From an uncultured Chlorobiaceae bacterium (GTDB lineage: Bacteria > Bacteroidota > Chlorobiia > Chlorobiales > Chlorobiaceae), in the NCBI GenBank assembly GCA_903820085.1, contig CAIJGA010000023.1:1-54632 (forward strand): a stretch of 54,632 nt of DNA, written 5' to 3'. Made by a program: the position numbers and the translations under genes. The notes beneath the pieces were generated by a model. The model did not search any database, had not been told where the DNA came from, and worked only from the letters and a program-made list of their open reading frames with translations. Below, piece by piece: positions 36,358-47,096 of this stretch; within the stretch, counting starts at the first letter, position 1; each line of letters begins with the position of its first letter.

Positions 36358-37629
36358 CTAAAATTCATTGTATTTCTCCCGTCGGATATCAGCTCCAAGG
36401 CTATTGAGTTTTGTTTCGATCTTTTCATACCCCCTGTCGAGGTGATAGACTCTCAGTACTTCCGTTGTACCTTCCGCAACAAGTCCTGCAAGAACAAGAC
36501 TTGCCGATGCTCTCAGATCGGTCGACATGACTTTTGTGCCTGAAAGGTGTTGAGGACCATGAACAATCGCCTGGTTTTTGTGAATCTCAATATGGGCACC
36601 GAGACGGTTCAGTTCCGGAATATGGTTGAATCGTTCATGATAGACCTTGTCGGTAATATGACTTATTCCTTCCGCCTGAGTCATCAGGGCAATCCATTGG
36701 GCCTGCATGTCGGTTGGAAAGGAGGGGTAAGGTTTCGCCGTGACATCGGTCGGGATAAGCTTTTCCGGACTTTTCAGGGTTATGCTGTTTTCGGTTGTTT
36801 CAACGGTGCAGCCCGCATGGACAAATTTTTTCAGCACAGCTTTCATCTGTTCGGGTTCAACGCCATTGACTGTAATGTCTCCTCCGGTTATGGCCGCAGC
36901 AGCAAGCAGAGTTCCTGCTTCGATGCGATCAAAAACATTATGAAATTCAATAGCCTTGAGGGTTCTGGTGCCCTCTATTTCAAGTTCGGTTGTTCCTGTT
37001 CCTCTGATTGTGGCACCCATGGCAATGAGAAATTTGCAGAGGGTCACAATTTCAGGTTCAGCCGCAGCATTACTGATGGTTGTTTTTCCTTCAGCAAGCA
37101 CAGCCGCCATGAGGGCATTTCCTGTGGCTCCGACAGAAGAGATCGGAAAATCGATATGGCCCCCTTGCAGTATTCCTCCAGGAACGGCGGCATCAATAAA
37201 TCCGGTTTCAATCGTAATCGTTGCACCGAGTTTTTCCATGGCCATCAAATGAAGGTCAATGGGGCGTGGCCCGAAAGCGCATCCTCCAGGGAGTGAGACC
37301 CTTGCATGGCCAAATCGGGCAAGCATCGGTCCGAGCACATAGATCGAGGCTCTCATTTTTTTTACCAGTTCATACGGTGCCTGAATATTTTCCACGTTTC
37401 GGGATGAAATTTTCAGGGTGTTGTTCTCAAACGTTGTTTCGGCGCCCAGATGATTCAGAAGCTGGGTAAACGTCATGATATCCTTCAGATCGGGGATCTG
37501 ATGAAGGGTAAAGGTTCCATTTCCGGCAAGCAGTGTTGCGGCAATGATCGGCAGAGAGGTATTTTTTGAGCCTGAGGCGGTTATGCTTCCGGAGATCCGG
37601 CGACCACCTCTGATGACAAGCTTGTCCAT
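36358..37629 (-). CDS. murA: UDP-N-acetylglucosamine 1-carboxyvinyltransferase
   Basis: MurA transfers enolpyruvate from PEP to UDP-GlcNAc, the first committed step of peptidoglycan synthesis in the cytoplasm. Lys22 in [10 protein letters not shown] and the catalytic Cys117 in [15 protein letters not shown] are present, so the enzyme is of the fosfomycin-sensitive Cys type. Later blocks include [15 protein letters not shown] and [17 protein letters not shown]. 423 residues, full length. It is monocistronic, with the tRNA cluster behind it. Confidence 0.97.
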   Translation of the reverse strand: MDKLVIRGGRRISGSITASGSKNTSLPIIAATLLAGNGTFTLHQIPDLKDIMTFTQLLNHLGAETTFENNTLKISSRNVENIQAPYELVKKMRASIYVLGPMLARFGHARVSLPGGCAFGPRPIDLHLMAMEKLGATITIETGFIDAAVPGGILQGGHIDFPISSVGATGNALMAAVLAEGKTTISNAAAEPEIVTLCKFLIAMGATIRGTGTTELEIEGTRTLKAIEFHNVFDRIEAGTLLAAAAITGGDITVNGVEPEQMKAVLKKFVHAGCTVETTENSITLKSPEKLIPTDVTAKPYPSFPTDMQAQWIALMTQAEGISHITDKVYHERFNHIPELNRLGAHIEIHKNQAIVHGPQHLSGTKVMSTDLRASASLVLAGLVAEGTTEVLRVYHLDRGYEKIETKLNSLGADIRREKYNEF

Positions 37630-37812
37630 GTATTGATTTGCTGATGAAAAAACGGATAGTTACCATTATTTCAGGTCAAGAAAAACAAATTATTTTTTTC
37701 TCTGACCGTTTGCGAAGAAAAGATTTTATCCTTTACCTTGAACTGATGTTCTTCTCGTGTTTTCCATGGTTTTCGTTCTAACCGATTTTTTTTGTAAGGT
37801 AGTTGAATTTTA

Positions 37813-39366
37813 ATGCCCAGGGGATTTTTTATGACCGTTATTGCCTTACCTGCTTTTTTTTCCAGAGTGCTGCGGATAGCTGCAGTGCTGTTCTTGCTCT
37901 TTCCGGGTATTTCGCTCCCGGCTGAGGCTTCTTTGCACCGTGCGCATACCTCGCACACCTCGCGCACCTCACACGCTTCTCACACTTCGCGCACCTCGCA
38001 AACCTCGCGCAGCTTGCCAGAAAACAGCGAGATATCAAGAATCATGAATGAACGGGCGGCGGTGGAGCAGAACCTTGCAAGCCTTAAGCGGCAGCTTCAG
38101 GAGTATCAGGACAAACTGCATTCGACCTCCCTCAAGGAGTCACAATCTTTCAAAGTGCTGGAAAATATCCGGACCCAGATTCTGGTGCTTGAAAAAATGA
38201 TTACTGAAAACCAGAACTATCTCAAAAGGCTTGACGGGGATATTGCCCGACTGCGCCATGAGCTTCAGGGGAATCGACAGATTTACGGCCGGGTTTCCGA
38301 TGATTTTCGCCGCACGGCGGTTTCAGCTTACAAATATGGAGGAAACCGCGATAGAGAGCATCTTTTTGCTGCGGGTTCGGTTTCAAAAGCTCTGGTACGG
38401 GCGCAATACATGGGCTTTTTTACCCGTGCAGTTCACCGTCATGTTGATACGTTGCAGAGTGCGGCTGTCAAACTTGAAAACAGCCGGCTTGCGCTTGAGC
38501 AAAGCTACAAGCAAAAAGCTGAAATGGTAAGGGAACAGGAACGGCAGTTGAAAAACTGGGCGGCCACCAAAAAAGAAAAAGAGGGGGTGCTTGAAAAGCT
38601 TAAGAAAAACAAACAGGAATATCTCTTGCAGGTTGCCTCTGTCCAGAAAAAACGCACTCAATTGCAATCGAGGATAGAATCGCTGATTCTTGCCGAGCAG
38701 CGAGCATTGGAGGCAGAGCGTGAACGTCAGAAGAAAATATTTGAAGCCAGGCGTCTCCGGGCACAGCAGTTTCATGCCGAACGGCTTGAGGCACAACGTC
38801 TGCATACTGAACGTCTTGAGGCTGGGCGGACGGGTTCAAAGAGGGAAAAACCTGCAAAAATAGAGGGGGAAACAGAGCGGAAAACAGCGATGACGGGTAC
38901 CAAGGAAGAGAGTGTTCCCTCGGCTCCCAGTGTTGATTCTCCAGAGCTGGAAAGAGTTTCGGCTGATTTTGAAAAGGCTGCGGGCTCACTGCCGTGGCCT
39001 GTGCATAATGGTGTTGTTGCGCAAAGGTTTGGAACGGTTGAAGACAAGGACCTTAAAATTGTGAGGACCAATAACGGAATAGATATTTCTGTTCCTGCAA
39101 GCACCCAGGTCAGGGCTGTTTCCGGTGGCAAGGTTGTCCAGATTGCCTTTCTTCCAACGTTCGGCAATATTGTCATTATCCGGCATCCGAAGTCCTATCT
39201 TACCGTCTATGCCAATCTTGGACAGTTGAATATTGCCAAGGACGAGATAATCAAATCACAGCAATTGCTTGGCGTTTCGGGCAGAACGCCTGAAGGCACT
39301 TCAATTGTTCATTTCGAAATATGGAAAGGGCGCGTGAAACAGAACCCTGCAAAATGGCTTAGATAA
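37813..39366 (+). CDS. EnvC-like murein hydrolase activator with degenerate LytM domain
   Basis: The 517-residue exported protein has a signal peptide (to about residue 38) and a His/Thr/Ser/Arg tandem repeat at 42-66. A long coiled coil follows (about 75-340, rich in Glu, Leu, Gln, Arg). A C-terminal LytM/M23 domain starts near residue 395 (GVVAQRFGTVED). The zinc residues of active M23 enzymes are lost: NNGIDISVP stands where HxGxD is expected and VYANLGQ replaces the YGHL-type motif, while IVHFEIWK keeps one His. Loss of zinc ligands is the mark of EnvC, which activates amidases at the division site instead of cutting peptidoglycan itself. A Yip1 gene follows 6 bases later. Confidence 0.85.
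   Translation: MPRGFFMTVIALPAFFSRVLRIAAVLFLLFPGISLPAEASLHRAHTSHTSRTSHASHTSRTSQTSRSLPENSEISRIMNERAAVEQNLASLKRQLQEYQDKLHSTSLKESQSFKVLENIRTQILVLEKMITENQNYLKRLDGDIARLRHELQGNRQIYGRVSDDFRRTAVSAYKYGGNRDREHLFAAGSVSKALVRAQYMGFFTRAVHRHVDTLQSAAVKLENSRLALEQSYKQKAEMVREQERQLKNWAATKKEKEGVLEKLKKNKQEYLLQVASVQKKRTQLQSRIESLILAEQRALEAERERQKKIFEARRLRAQQFHAERLEAQRLHTERLEAGRTGSKREKPAKIEGETERKTAMTGTKEESVPSAPSVDSPELERVSADFEKAAGSLPWPVHNGVVAQRFGTVEDKDLKIVRTNNGIDISVPASTQVRAVSGGKVVQIAFLPTFGNIVIIRHPKSYLTVYANLGQLNIAKDEIIKSQQLLGVSGRTPEGTSIVHFEIWKGRVKQNPAKWLR
37936..38010 (+). repeat. 9-base tandem repeat coding His/Arg-Thr-Ser units
   Basis: About eight copies of a CACACCTCG/CGCACCTCG unit encode HTS, RTS, HAS and QTS in the EnvC-like protein just after its signal peptide. 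The repeat is in frame with the gene and may vary in copy number by slippage. Confidence 0.7.
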
Positions 39367-39372
39367 ATTATT

Positions 39373-39927
39373 ATGAGCGTTACTGAACTTTTTTCTGCGA
39401 TTTTCAGGCTCCTGTTTCATAACAGCGGCTTATGGCACGATCTCAAAAAGGGGAGTGAGGGCGATGAGTCCAGCGTACTCAGGGAGTATGCCGTTCCTGT
39501 TATTGCCATGGTACAGCTTGTGAAGTTTCCCTTGATCGGGGTTCCCCGTACGGCCATGATTGTTGCCATTGTCAATTTTCTGATTGATATCGCAGCACTT
39601 TACCTAATGACGGGGGGAGCGGGTTACCTGCTTGCGCAAGAGCGAACGGAGAGCATAAAGGCGAGGACGCTCACGGTTTTCTGTTATGCCTTGACACCGG
39701 TCTGGATTTTTGAACTTTTTTATTTTACAGGCTTTCCGGGCTGGCTTTTTGCCTTTCTGGCTCTCGGCTATGCTCTTGTTATCGGCAGAAAAGGTTTACA
39801 GCATCTCATTGAGCTCGATAAACCTTTTTCCGCTTCGGCATTGAGAAACACGGCTCTCTTGGTGGTAATGGTCAACACGGTGGCTTTTCTGCTGATCAGC
39901 TCGACCATGCGCTTGTTCAATTTATAG
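39373..39927 (+). CDS. Yip1-domain membrane protein
   Basis: The 184-residue protein has four to five hydrophobic segments arranged as in the Yip1/YIF1 family: an N-terminal loop, [20 protein letters not shown], a helix hairpin at 70-90, [15 protein letters not shown] near 105-120, and a last helix at 160-180. Bacterial members have no settled function. It starts 6 bases after the EnvC-like gene and ends 10 bases before nadE, so the three are likely one transcript. Confidence 0.7.
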   Translation: MSVTELFSAIFRLLFHNSGLWHDLKKGSEGDESSVLREYAVPVIAMVQLVKFPLIGVPRTAMIVAIVNFLIDIAALYLMTGGAGYLLAQERTESIKARTLTVFCYALTPVWIFELFYFTGFPGWLFAFLALGYALVIGRKGLQHLIELDKPFSASALRNTALLVVMVNTVAFLLISSTMRLFNL

Positions 39928-39937
39928 ATTTCCCCTT

Positions 39938-40771
39938 ATGAAGGTTCAGGATCTCCACCTCGATTATCAACTTGTCGAGGATATTCTCAAGGCTTTTCTT
40001 TTCAATGAGCTTCGCAAATTCGGATTCAGTTCTGTCGTGCTTGGCCTTTCCGGTGGTATCGATTCGGCTGTTGTCTGTGAACTGGCTGTCCGCGCACTTG
40101 GTCGGGAGAATGTTCTGGGGCTGATGATGCCCTATAAGTCAAGCAGTCCCGAAAGTCTTGAACATGCCGAACTCATGATTCAAAAACTTGGCATCAAGGC
40201 CGAGGAGATGCCGGTTACGCCTGTTGTTGATGCCTTTTTTTCCTCTGTGCCGGAAACGGAGTTGTTGAGAAGGGGTAATATCATGGCCCGCACCAGAATG
40301 ATTCTGCTGTATGATGTCTCTGCAAGAGATGGCCGGCTTGTGACCGGAACAAGCAACAAAACCGAACTGCTTCTTGGTTACGGAACCATGTTCGGTGATA
40401 TGGCTTCAGCCGTCAATCCAGTCGGTGATCTCTATAAGACACAGATAAGGGGTCTTGCCCGTCACCTCGCCATTCCTGAGTCGCTTATTGTTAAGGCTCC
40501 TTCTGCCGATCTCTGGGAAGGGCAGAGCGATGAGGATGATCTCGGATTCAGTTATGAGTCGGTTGATCTGCTCCTCTTTATGATGCTTGAAAAGAGAATG
40601 GATAAAAAATCGATCCTTGTCGAGGGGATTGAGGAACCCTTTTATGACCGTGTCAGGAAGATGGTTGTCCGGAACCAGTATAAAAGGATGATGCCAGTCA
40701 TCGCCAAACTATCGGGTCGCACTCCCGGTATCGATTTCCGCTATGCACGTGACTGGCAGGAGGTCAAGTAG
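39938..40771 (+). CDS. nadE: NAD+ synthetase, ammonia-dependent type
   Basis: NadE amidates deamido-NAD to NAD with ATP, the last step of NAD synthesis. The PP-loop [10 protein letters not shown] is at 37-46. [19 protein letters not shown] and [14 protein letters not shown] are the family blocks that bind deamido-NAD and the adenylate. The 277-residue length without a nitrilase domain indicates use of free ammonia (or a separate amidotransferase). It is tail to tail with nadB at 11 bases. Confidence 0.96.
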   Translation: MKVQDLHLDYQLVEDILKAFLFNELRKFGFSSVVLGLSGGIDSAVVCELAVRALGRENVLGLMMPYKSSSPESLEHAELMIQKLGIKAEEMPVTPVVDAFFSSVPETELLRRGNIMARTRMILLYDVSARDGRLVTGTSNKTELLLGYGTMFGDMASAVNPVGDLYKTQIRGLARHLAIPESLIVKAPSADLWEGQSDEDDLGFSYESVDLLLFMMLEKRMDKKSILVEGIEEPFYDRVRKMVVRNQYKRMMPVIAKLSGRTPGIDFRYARDWQEVK

Positions 40772-40782
40772 GGAGGCCGTTG

Positions 40783-42378
40783 CTAAAACGACCTCAGTAC
40801 CGTCTCAATGAGGAAGTGCTTGTCGTCTCTTTGCGGATAATCGGTCGTATAATGCAGTCCTCTCGATTCACGGCGTTTTATGGCACTTTCGATGATAAGA
40901 CTTGCTACCTTGATGATATTTCTCAACTCAAGGATCTGTGTCGTGATTTTTGTTTTCTTGTAGTAGGATTCGGTTTCCTCCTTCAAGAAATCAATTCGGC
41001 GATTTGCACGCTGCAAGCGCAGGTCGCTGCGCACAATACCGACATAGTCGTTCATGACCTGCTGCGCTTCCCGTTTGTTGTGCGATACCAGAATCCACTC
41101 CTCCGAATTGACGGTACCCGTATCGTCCCAGTCAGGAAAATCGACACTGTTGCTTTGCTGATGAAGCTTTTCCGAGATATCAAGATATGCTCTCCATGCA
41201 AAGACAAGAGCTTCAAGCAGAGAGTTGCTTGCAAGACGGTTTGCACCATGAACGCCTGTACAACTCGTCTCTCCGCAGGCATAGAGCCGTGCTATGGTGG
41301 TTCTTCCCCGGTCATCAGTTCTTATGCCGCCGCATGAATAGTGAGCAGCAGGTACGACAGGGATCATCTCTTTGGTCATATCGATACCAAAGCTGAGGCA
41401 GGTTTCGTAAATATTGGGAAAATGCTCCCTGGTTTTTGCAGGGTCGATATGGGTTACATCAAGGAAGACGCATTCCTCACCGCTTTTTTTGATCTCAGAG
41501 TCGATGGCGCGGGCCACAATATCGCGTGGGGCCAGGTTCAGGCGTTTGTCGTACTTGTGCATGAACTCCTGACCGTTTTTCAGTTTCAGGACTCCGCCAA
41601 AACCCCGGACAGCTTCGGAAATCAGAAATGATTTTGCCTTTGGATGGTAGAGGGCGGTCGGATGAAACTGGATAAACTCCATGTTTGCAATTTCAGCTCC
41701 TGCCCGGTATCCCATTGCCACACCATCTCCAGTGGCTATTTCAGGGTTCGTGGTGTAGGGATAGATATGGCCGAGCCCCCCGGCTGCGAGCATCGTGATT
41801 TTTGCAAGAATTTTTTTTGGCTGGCGCTGCATCGCATCAAGAACGTAAGCACCGTAACAGTTGATGTCATTCGTCTTGATGCCGAGGTGATGCTCTGTGA
41901 GCAGCTCAATGGCAAAATGATGCTCAAGCAACGTAATATTCGGATGGCTGTTGATCCGGTCGAGCAGGGCGGTTTCAACCTCTTTTCCGGTCAGATCCTG
42001 TGCATGGACAATCCTGCTCCTTGAGTGTCCCCCCTCTTTGCCGAGGTGCAGGTGTTCATTGTCGGAGGTTGTAAAATTGACACCGAGTTCCATGAGGCGC
42101 TTAATATGCTGCGGACCCTCCTTAACCATGAGGGTGACCATGTCGAGATTGCATAGCCCCGCACCGGCATCGAGCGTATCGGCAATATGCAGTTCGGCGC
42201 TGTCATTGTTATCGATGGTGGCCGCAATTCCGCCCTGTGCCCAGTTGGTATTGGAGGTGGAACTCTCTTTTTTTGTGATAATGGTTACCTTGGCATGATC
42301 GGCCATATGAATGGCAAAATAGAGGCCGCCAATGCCGCTGCCGATTACGAGAACATCAGTTTTGATCGATTCAGTCAT
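40783..42378 (-). CDS. nadB: L-aspartate oxidase
   Basis: NadB oxidises L-aspartate to iminoaspartate, which NadA turns into quinolinate. The FAD motif [14 protein letters not shown] begins at about residue 10. [25 protein letters not shown] and [10 protein letters not shown]-type blocks with [22 protein letters not shown] follow. ATG 42378 is preferred; a GTG at 42393 adds five residues and neither has a good ribosome-binding site. In anaerobes fumarate can replace oxygen as acceptor. Upstream (42424-42441) lies a small ATACC...GGTAT dyad. Confidence 0.96.
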   Translation of the reverse strand: MTESIKTDVLVIGSGIGGLYFAIHMADHAKVTIITKKESSTSNTNWAQGGIAATIDNNDSAELHIADTLDAGAGLCNLDMVTLMVKEGPQHIKRLMELGVNFTTSDNEHLHLGKEGGHSRSRIVHAQDLTGKEVETALLDRINSHPNITLLEHHFAIELLTEHHLGIKTNDINCYGAYVLDAMQRQPKKILAKITMLAAGGLGHIYPYTTNPEIATGDGVAMGYRAGAEIANMEFIQFHPTALYHPKAKSFLISEAVRGFGGVLKLKNGQEFMHKYDKRLNLAPRDIVARAIDSEIKKSGEECVFLDVTHIDPAKTREHFPNIYETCLSFGIDMTKEMIPVVPAAHYSCGGIRTDDRGRTTIARLYACGETSCTGVHGANRLASNSLLEALVFAWRAYLDISEKLHQQSNSVDFPDWDDTGTVNSEEWILVSHNKREAQQVMNDYVGIVRSDLRLQRANRRIDFLKEETESYYKKTKITTQILELRNIIKVASLIIESAIKRRESRGLHYTTDYPQRDDKHFLIETVLRSF

Positions 42379-42478
42379 AACAGTGATGTGCACAGTTTGA
42401 TTAAAAGTTAATGTGTAGAAAATACCATAGACGGTATAAATATCCGTGAGCCTCGGCGCTTAAAACGGGATAAATTTT

Positions 42479-43099
42479 TCAGTTGTTTGCTCTTTTATGT
42501 TGTTTCAGGCTTTTCAGTGCGCTTGCCACGATAAGGATTATTCCGGCAAGGATGATCGTGTGCAGATATTGGACGATATCGGGAAAAATGCTTGCAATAA
42601 AGTAACCGGTCAGCGTAAAACAGAGAACCCAGGTGAGAGAACCGCAAAGGCTGAAAAAAAAGAATACCCCGAAGGGCATTCCCGTTACACCGGCCAGTGT
42701 TGCCGAAAAGCTTCGTACAATCGGCACAAAACGTGCAAGAAAAATGGTTTTTGAACCATGTCGTTTATAAAAGGCCTCTGTTTTCAGCAAGTGCTCGCGA
42801 TGAAAGAATTTCGAATTCGTTTTTGCAAAGATGGTGGTTTTGAGTTCTTTGCCGATAAAATAGCCTGTTGCATCACCGAGAACCGCTCCACAGGCGAGGA
42901 TGGCAATCACGAGGAAGATGTCGAGGCTTCCTGATGCCGCCATAAGCCCTGCGGTAATGAGCAGAGAGTCACCCGGAAGAAAAAAACCCGCGAAGAGGCC
43001 TGTTTCTGAAAAAATAATGATGAAGAGCAGCAGGTATCCGCCCCAGAGAATCAGCTCCTCAAGGCTCCGGATGTTCTGGAATGATGCAAGAAAAATCAT
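42479..43099 (-). CDS. DedA-family membrane protein
   Basis: The 206-residue protein has the DedA/SNARE-associated pattern: [32 protein letters not shown], and the conserved [23 protein letters not shown] with the essential Arg residues. Homologues flip undecaprenyl phosphate or phosphatidylethanolamine and need the proton gradient. I start it at ATG 43099 ([12 protein letters not shown]); a longer frame to 43192 adds a stretch covering a hairpin and looks untranslated. There is no clear ribosome-binding site. Confidence 0.85.
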   Translation of the reverse strand: MIFLASFQNIRSLEELILWGGYLLLFIIIFSETGLFAGFFLPGDSLLITAGLMAASGSLDIFLVIAILACGAVLGDATGYFIGKELKTTIFAKTNSKFFHREHLLKTEAFYKRHGSKTIFLARFVPIVRSFSATLAGVTGMPFGVFFFFSLCGSLTWVLCFTLTGYFIASIFPDIVQYLHTIILAGIILIVASALKSLKQHKRANN

Positions 43100-43145
43100 A
43101 AAAGAGTGCTGATAATAATGGGTTGTGACTGCATGACCAGCAATG

Positions 43146-43188
43146 CAAACGGGGAACAGGACCTGATGAGAGCCTTGTTCCCCGTTTG
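43146..43188. terminator. 13-bp inverted repeat between argDC and dedA
   Basis: CAAACGGGGAACA and TGTTCCCCGTTTG pair perfectly around a 17-base loop. It lies 80 bases past the arginine decarboxylase stop and 47 bases before the DedA start. No T run follows on either strand, so it may be a terminator without U-tract or an attenuator-like leader hairpin. Confidence 0.45.
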
Positions 43189-43267
43189 GCAAGTGTTTTG
43201 AATCAGGAGACGAACCTTGAAGGAAAAAAAGATGGTGTCCAATTATAATGAGTCGAACAAACAGCCA

Positions 43268-43813
43268 TTACGGCAGGAGAACGGCGCACGAAATGACCGT
43301 TGTCCAGAGACCGTTTTCGCCTTCGGCGGTTTCGGTGATATTGTATGAATTGATGATTTTGCCGCTCATTTTGTAAATGCCTTCACGCTCGTCCCAGTCC
43401 TTGTTTGGATCAAACTCAATGCCAAGGGTGGTTGCAAGCATGGTTGCTGCCAGATCTTCGGCATATTCACCGGACTGTTCTGCGGACTCCCCGTAAGGAT
43501 GGTGTTCCGACAGATAGCCATACTGTGTATCGTCAGCAGGAATGGCCACGCCGACTGATGCGGCAATAAGGCGGTTGAACTCATTGGTTGAATTTCGGGC
43601 CATGACCGCAAAGGTTATCTGCCCTGGAGAAAGGAGTTTTATGCCTTCTTCGACGCTGATTCGCTCACAATGAGGAGGAAAAATACTTGATACCGTAACC
43701 AGATTGCATTTCTCAATTTTGGCCTCTCTCAGGGCAAGCTCGAATGATGAGAGATATTCCTTGTGCCTTCCCACGCCTTTGGTGAAAAATACTTTTGATG
43801 GGACAAATGACAA
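43268..43813 (-). CDS. pyruvoyl-dependent arginine decarboxylase
   Basis: PvlArgDC makes agmatine from arginine for polyamine synthesis. It is made as a proenzyme that cleaves itself at a Ser-Ser bond, leaving a pyruvoyl group; the site is in [13 protein letters not shown] (about residues 37-49). The closing [16 protein letters not shown] part is typical. 181 residues. The start is TTG 43813 with a strong GGAGG seven bases upstream. This archaeal-type enzyme is also found in Chlorobi and Chlamydiae, replacing the PLP enzyme. Confidence 0.9.
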   Translation of the reverse strand: MSFVPSKVFFTKGVGRHKEYLSSFELALREAKIEKCNLVTVSSIFPPHCERISVEEGIKLLSPGQITFAVMARNSTNEFNRLIAASVGVAIPADDTQYGYLSEHHPYGESAEQSGEYAEDLAATMLATTLGIEFDPNKDWDEREGIYKMSGKIINSYNITETAEGENGLWTTVISCAVLLP

Positions 43814-43893
43814 TGCCGTACCTCCGGATTAAAGTGATTGTTTAAGCGGTTTCAGTGCCGAAATTGACGAATTATAGGAAAAAGCATCCGTAT

Positions 43894-45111
43894 TCAAAAT
43901 GTTTTTCTTGCCGCCACTTTAAAAAACCTTCGTTTTCCTGCCCTGATTATTTTGGGCTCAATGCTGAGTTCAATGCATTCGGCAATCTCTTCGATTTTTC
44001 TCTCATCAACAAGAACAGATTTCTGCTGAATCATCCTTCGGGCCTCGCTTTTTGAAACAGCAGCCCCGATGGTTACGAGGATATCGATCAATGATACCGA
44101 TTGCTCTTCCAGTTCAAAGAGTTCAATATTATCCGGGGCCTGTTTATGGATAAATACCTGATCAAAATGGATTTCAGCTCCTTCCGCCTCGGCCTCTGAA
44201 GAGTACATCGAAACAATTTTCTTTGCCAGCGCCCGTTTTGCCGCCCTCGGGTTTTCCGTTATCTGGTCAAGAATTCCGGTGGCACTTTCGTCATCATGAG
44301 GTACCAGCAGCTTGCAGTAGGCCTCAATGAGCGTGTCGGGAATGGAGAGTGTTTTTCCATACATATCGGCAGGTGAGTCATTGAAACAGATGGCATTGCC
44401 GAGCGATTTTGACATCTTTTCTTTTCCGTCAGTGCCCACAAGCAGCGGCATGGTAATGCAGACCTGAGGCGCAATGCCGTACTCCCGCTGCAAATCCCTG
44501 CCGACAAGGAGGTTGAATTTCTGGTCAGTGCCGCCAAGCTCAACGTCGTTTTTCAGATGCACCGAATCCATTCCCTGTGCAAGAGGATAGAGGAACTCGT
44601 GAATGGAAATAGGCTCCTGGGCTCGATACCTCCGTTCGAAGTCGTCACGCTCAAGCATTCTGGCAACGGTGTAATGACTTGAAAGTTTGATGACATCAGC
44701 AAAACTCATTTTCCCGAGCCAGTCTGCATTATAGCAGATGGCAGTTTTTTCAGGGTCAAGAATTTTTGACGCCTGCTCGAAGTAGCTTAGACCATTTTCC
44801 CGAGCCTCCTCGGCTGACAGTTGTGGCCTGGTCTTGCTTTTTCCCGAAGGATCGCCGATCATTGCGGTAAAGTCGCCGATGATCAGAATGGCTTCATGGC
44901 CGAGATCCTGGAACTCGCGGAGTTTGCGCAAAACGACTGAGTGACCGAGATGCAGGTCAGGTCTTGATGGATCGGCCCCGAGCTTTATCTTGAGTGGTTG
45001 CCCTGTTTTCAGGCTCTGGAGGAGTTTTTGTTCAAGTTCAGCGATGCTGATAATTTCGACAACATTACTGACAATAATATCAAGCTGTTCCTTTATAGGC
45101 GGAAAAAGCAT
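43894..45111 (-). CDS. tyrS: tyrosyl-tRNA synthetase
   Basis: This class I synthetase charges tRNA-Tyr. The HIGH-type motif is [10 protein letters not shown] (about 53-62), the KMSKS loop is [11 protein letters not shown] (about 228-238), and an S4-like RNA-binding domain follows near residues 340-400 ([18 protein letters not shown]). 405 residues, of the TyrZ-like type with short insertion. CAGGGAATTCAC precedes the ATG. Last gene of the mreC-mreD-mrdA-glcD-smpB-tyrS run, 15 bases after smpB. Confidence 0.97.
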   Translation of the reverse strand: MLFPPIKEQLDIIVSNVVEIISIAELEQKLLQSLKTGQPLKIKLGADPSRPDLHLGHSVVLRKLREFQDLGHEAILIIGDFTAMIGDPSGKSKTRPQLSAEEARENGLSYFEQASKILDPEKTAICYNADWLGKMSFADVIKLSSHYTVARMLERDDFERRYRAQEPISIHEFLYPLAQGMDSVHLKNDVELGGTDQKFNLLVGRDLQREYGIAPQVCITMPLLVGTDGKEKMSKSLGNAICFNDSPADMYGKTLSIPDTLIEAYCKLLVPHDDESATGILDQITENPRAAKRALAKKIVSMYSSEAEAEGAEIHFDQVFIHKQAPDNIELFELEEQSVSLIDILVTIGAAVSKSEARRMIQQKSVLVDERKIEEIAECIELSIEPKIIRAGKRRFFKVAARKTF

Positions 45112-45126
45112 GTGAATTCCCTGTTT

Positions 45127-45600
45127 TTAGTATTGCTTCCTTATCTGCTCCATATGCCGCTGGTTTTCCCGCGCCTTGATTGTTTCGCGCTTGTCGTAGA
45201 GCTTTTTGCCTTTGGCTATGGCCAGTTCAATTTTCAAAAGACCTTTTGAGTTGAAAAACGCCTTCAGGGGTACGAGGGTCAGCCCTTTTTCACTGATTTT
45301 GGCCTCTATTCTGAGGATTTCCTTTTTGTGTAGCAGCAGTTTCCTGCTCCGTTTCGCTTCAATCAACTCCATCCGGTTGTGTGCATACGGGGTAATCTGC
45401 ATGCCTTCAAGCCAGATCTCGTTGCGAAGGATGATAGCAAAGCTGTCGCTCAAGCTGGCTTGCCCCAGGCGTATCGATTTGACTTCACTGCCGAAAAGCT
45501 GGATGCCGGCAACGAGGGTATCGAGGATTTCAAATTCGTATCGGGCCTTTCTGTTCTGAATGGCCTGGACGTATTGCTGAGTCTGTTGCGTTTTCGCCAC
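45127..45600 (-). CDS. smpB: SsrA-binding protein SmpB
   Basis: SmpB delivers tmRNA to stalled ribosomes. Blocks are [30 protein letters not shown], and the basic C-terminal tail [20 protein letters not shown] choose GTG 45600 because GAAGG lies six bases upstream. A TTG at 45612 adds four residues and overlaps the stop of the preceding gene. About 157 residues. The tmRNA gene itself is not in the window. Confidence 0.95.
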   Translation of the reverse strand: MAKTQQTQQYVQAIQNRKARYEFEILDTLVAGIQLFGSEVKSIRLGQASLSDSFAIILRNEIWLEGMQITPYAHNRMELIEAKRSRKLLLHKKEILRIEAKISEKGLTLVPLKAFFNSKGLLKIELAIAKGKKLYDKRETIKARENQRHMEQIRKQY

Positions 45601-45608
45601 TGTGACCT

Positions 45609-47096
45609 TCAATTATTTTCAGTTTCCAGAAATGCGGCAGGAATAAGATTTCCCCTGTTAAGGGTCAGAAGCGGATCAAGGTATTTTTTTACCCGAACCA
45701 TCTCCCGTATGCCGCTTTCATGATACATACCGACAAGATATTCCGCCTTGAGCTTCCCGATGCCGTGCTCTGCAGAGAGTGTCCCTTCCAGTTCAAGTGC
45801 CTTGCCGACAAAAATCCGGTAAAGCGCCTTTGCCTGCAAAAACTCTTCGCGGTTGCGCGGCAGGATGTTCAAATGCACATGAGCATCTCCTATATGACCG
45901 AAAATAATATAGACAAAGCCCTGTTGTTCGCAAGAAGTGCGATAAAAATCGAACAGTTCGCGGAATCGGCCATCCGGTACCGCCATGTCGGTGCTGATTT
46001 TGCTTTCATGCTGCCGACTGAGCCACTCGTTAACAAGCAGCGGCAACGTGTGGCGAAATTCTCTCAGCCGCTCCTGTTCATCACGGTCAAGGGCTATCCA
46101 TGACCGGTCGGTTATGGTATTGCACGATTCCATATGGCCGAAGAGGGTGTCAAGGTCGCTTTCTTCCCGCTCCCGAGTTGTTTCGAGTTCAAAAAAAATT
46201 GCTCCTTCACTGTTCCGGGGTACTTCAGGATACTTTTCGGCAAGAAACTCGAGCGAATGGAGGTCAAAAAACTCTATTGCCCTTGGAGCAATGCTGCTTT
46301 TTTGATCTTTAAGCAGGCCGACAAAGCGGAATAATTCATCAATATCCAAAAAATAGACCAGGCAGGAGATGATAGCCGACGGAAGGGGAATGAGCATGAG
46401 ATCGGCTTCGGCAATAATGCCGAGGGTCCCTTCTGATCCGATAAAGAGGTCAATCAGATCCATTCCCTCTTCTGAAAAGTATCCCGCGTTGTGCTTTGAG
46501 GTATCAGGCATAGCGTATCCGGGCCTTTTGAAGGCCAGTTCACTGCCAGAAGGAAGGCCGAGACGGAAAAGGCCTTCTTGATCAGCCCGACATGCACCGC
46601 GCGAAAGATCAAGCCTCTCTCCCTGTGGAAGGATGACAAGGATTCTGGAGATATGGTTTCGTGTAGGGCCATATTTGAAGCTTCTTGCTCCTGAAGAGTT
46701 GTTGGCTATTGTGCTCCCGATAAAGCAGAGCTTTTCAGTTGGGTCAGGCGGATAAAACCAGCCGGAACGTTCCACAGTTTTCTGGAGTGTATCGAGCAGC
46801 ACTCCGGCCTGCACCGTTATGATGGCCCTGTTGGCGGAGAGAGGAACCGGTTCACCGATTCGGTCAAGCTTTTGCATCGAAATGACATACTCTCCCAATG
46901 GGATTCTGCCGCCCGTTGTTCCTGTTCCATTTCCGGCGATGGTAAACCGTCGATGTTCCTTGACTGCACTTTTGAGGAGTTCGGCAAGTTCATCCTCAGT
47001 TTCAGGGAAAAAAACACCAGGAGTATGCCCGCTTTTCAGATTGCTCGTATCTTCAAGAAAACCCTGTATGGATGCAGGGTCATGCTTATAAATCAT
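45609..47096 (-). CDS. FAD-linked oxidase, GlcD / D-lactate dehydrogenase type
   Basis: The 495-residue flavoprotein has a PCMH FAD-binding domain (about 20-240: [48 protein letters not shown]) and the FAD-oxidase C-terminal domain. The end shows [15 protein letters not shown] and [15 protein letters not shown], a usual active-site region. Relatives oxidise glycolate, D-lactate or D-2-hydroxyglutarate; the substrate is not decided. No iron-sulfur GlcF gene is adjacent. It overlaps mrdA by four bases (ATGA) and is embedded in the cell-shape operon. Confidence 0.85.
   Translation of the reverse strand: MIYKHDPASIQGFLEDTSNLKSGHTPGVFFPETEDELAELLKSAVKEHRRFTIAGNGTGTTGGRIPLGEYVISMQKLDRIGEPVPLSANRAIITVQAGVLLDTLQKTVERSGWFYPPDPTEKLCFIGSTIANNSSGARSFKYGPTRNHISRILVILPQGERLDLSRGACRADQEGLFRLGLPSGSELAFKRPGYAMPDTSKHNAGYFSEEGMDLIDLFIGSEGTLGIIAEADLMLIPLPSAIISCLVYFLDIDELFRFVGLLKDQKSSIAPRAIEFFDLHSLEFLAEKYPEVPRNSEGAIFFELETTREREESDLDTLFGHMESCNTITDRSWIALDRDEQERLREFRHTLPLLVNEWLSRQHESKISTDMAVPDGRFRELFDFYRTSCEQQGFVYIIFGHIGDAHVHLNILPRNREEFLQAKALYRIFVGKALELEGTLSAEHGIGKLKAEYLVGMYHESGIREMVRVKKYLDPLLTLNRGNLIPAAFLETENN

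Noticed and set aside
36547-37296. 249-codon plus-strand frame opposite murA
   Set aside because: murA is complete on the other strand with catalytic residues; this frame is a shadow with no domain.
37936-38010. Tandem repeat considered as a CRISPR-like array
   Set aside because: The units are 9 bases, in frame with a gene and without spacers.
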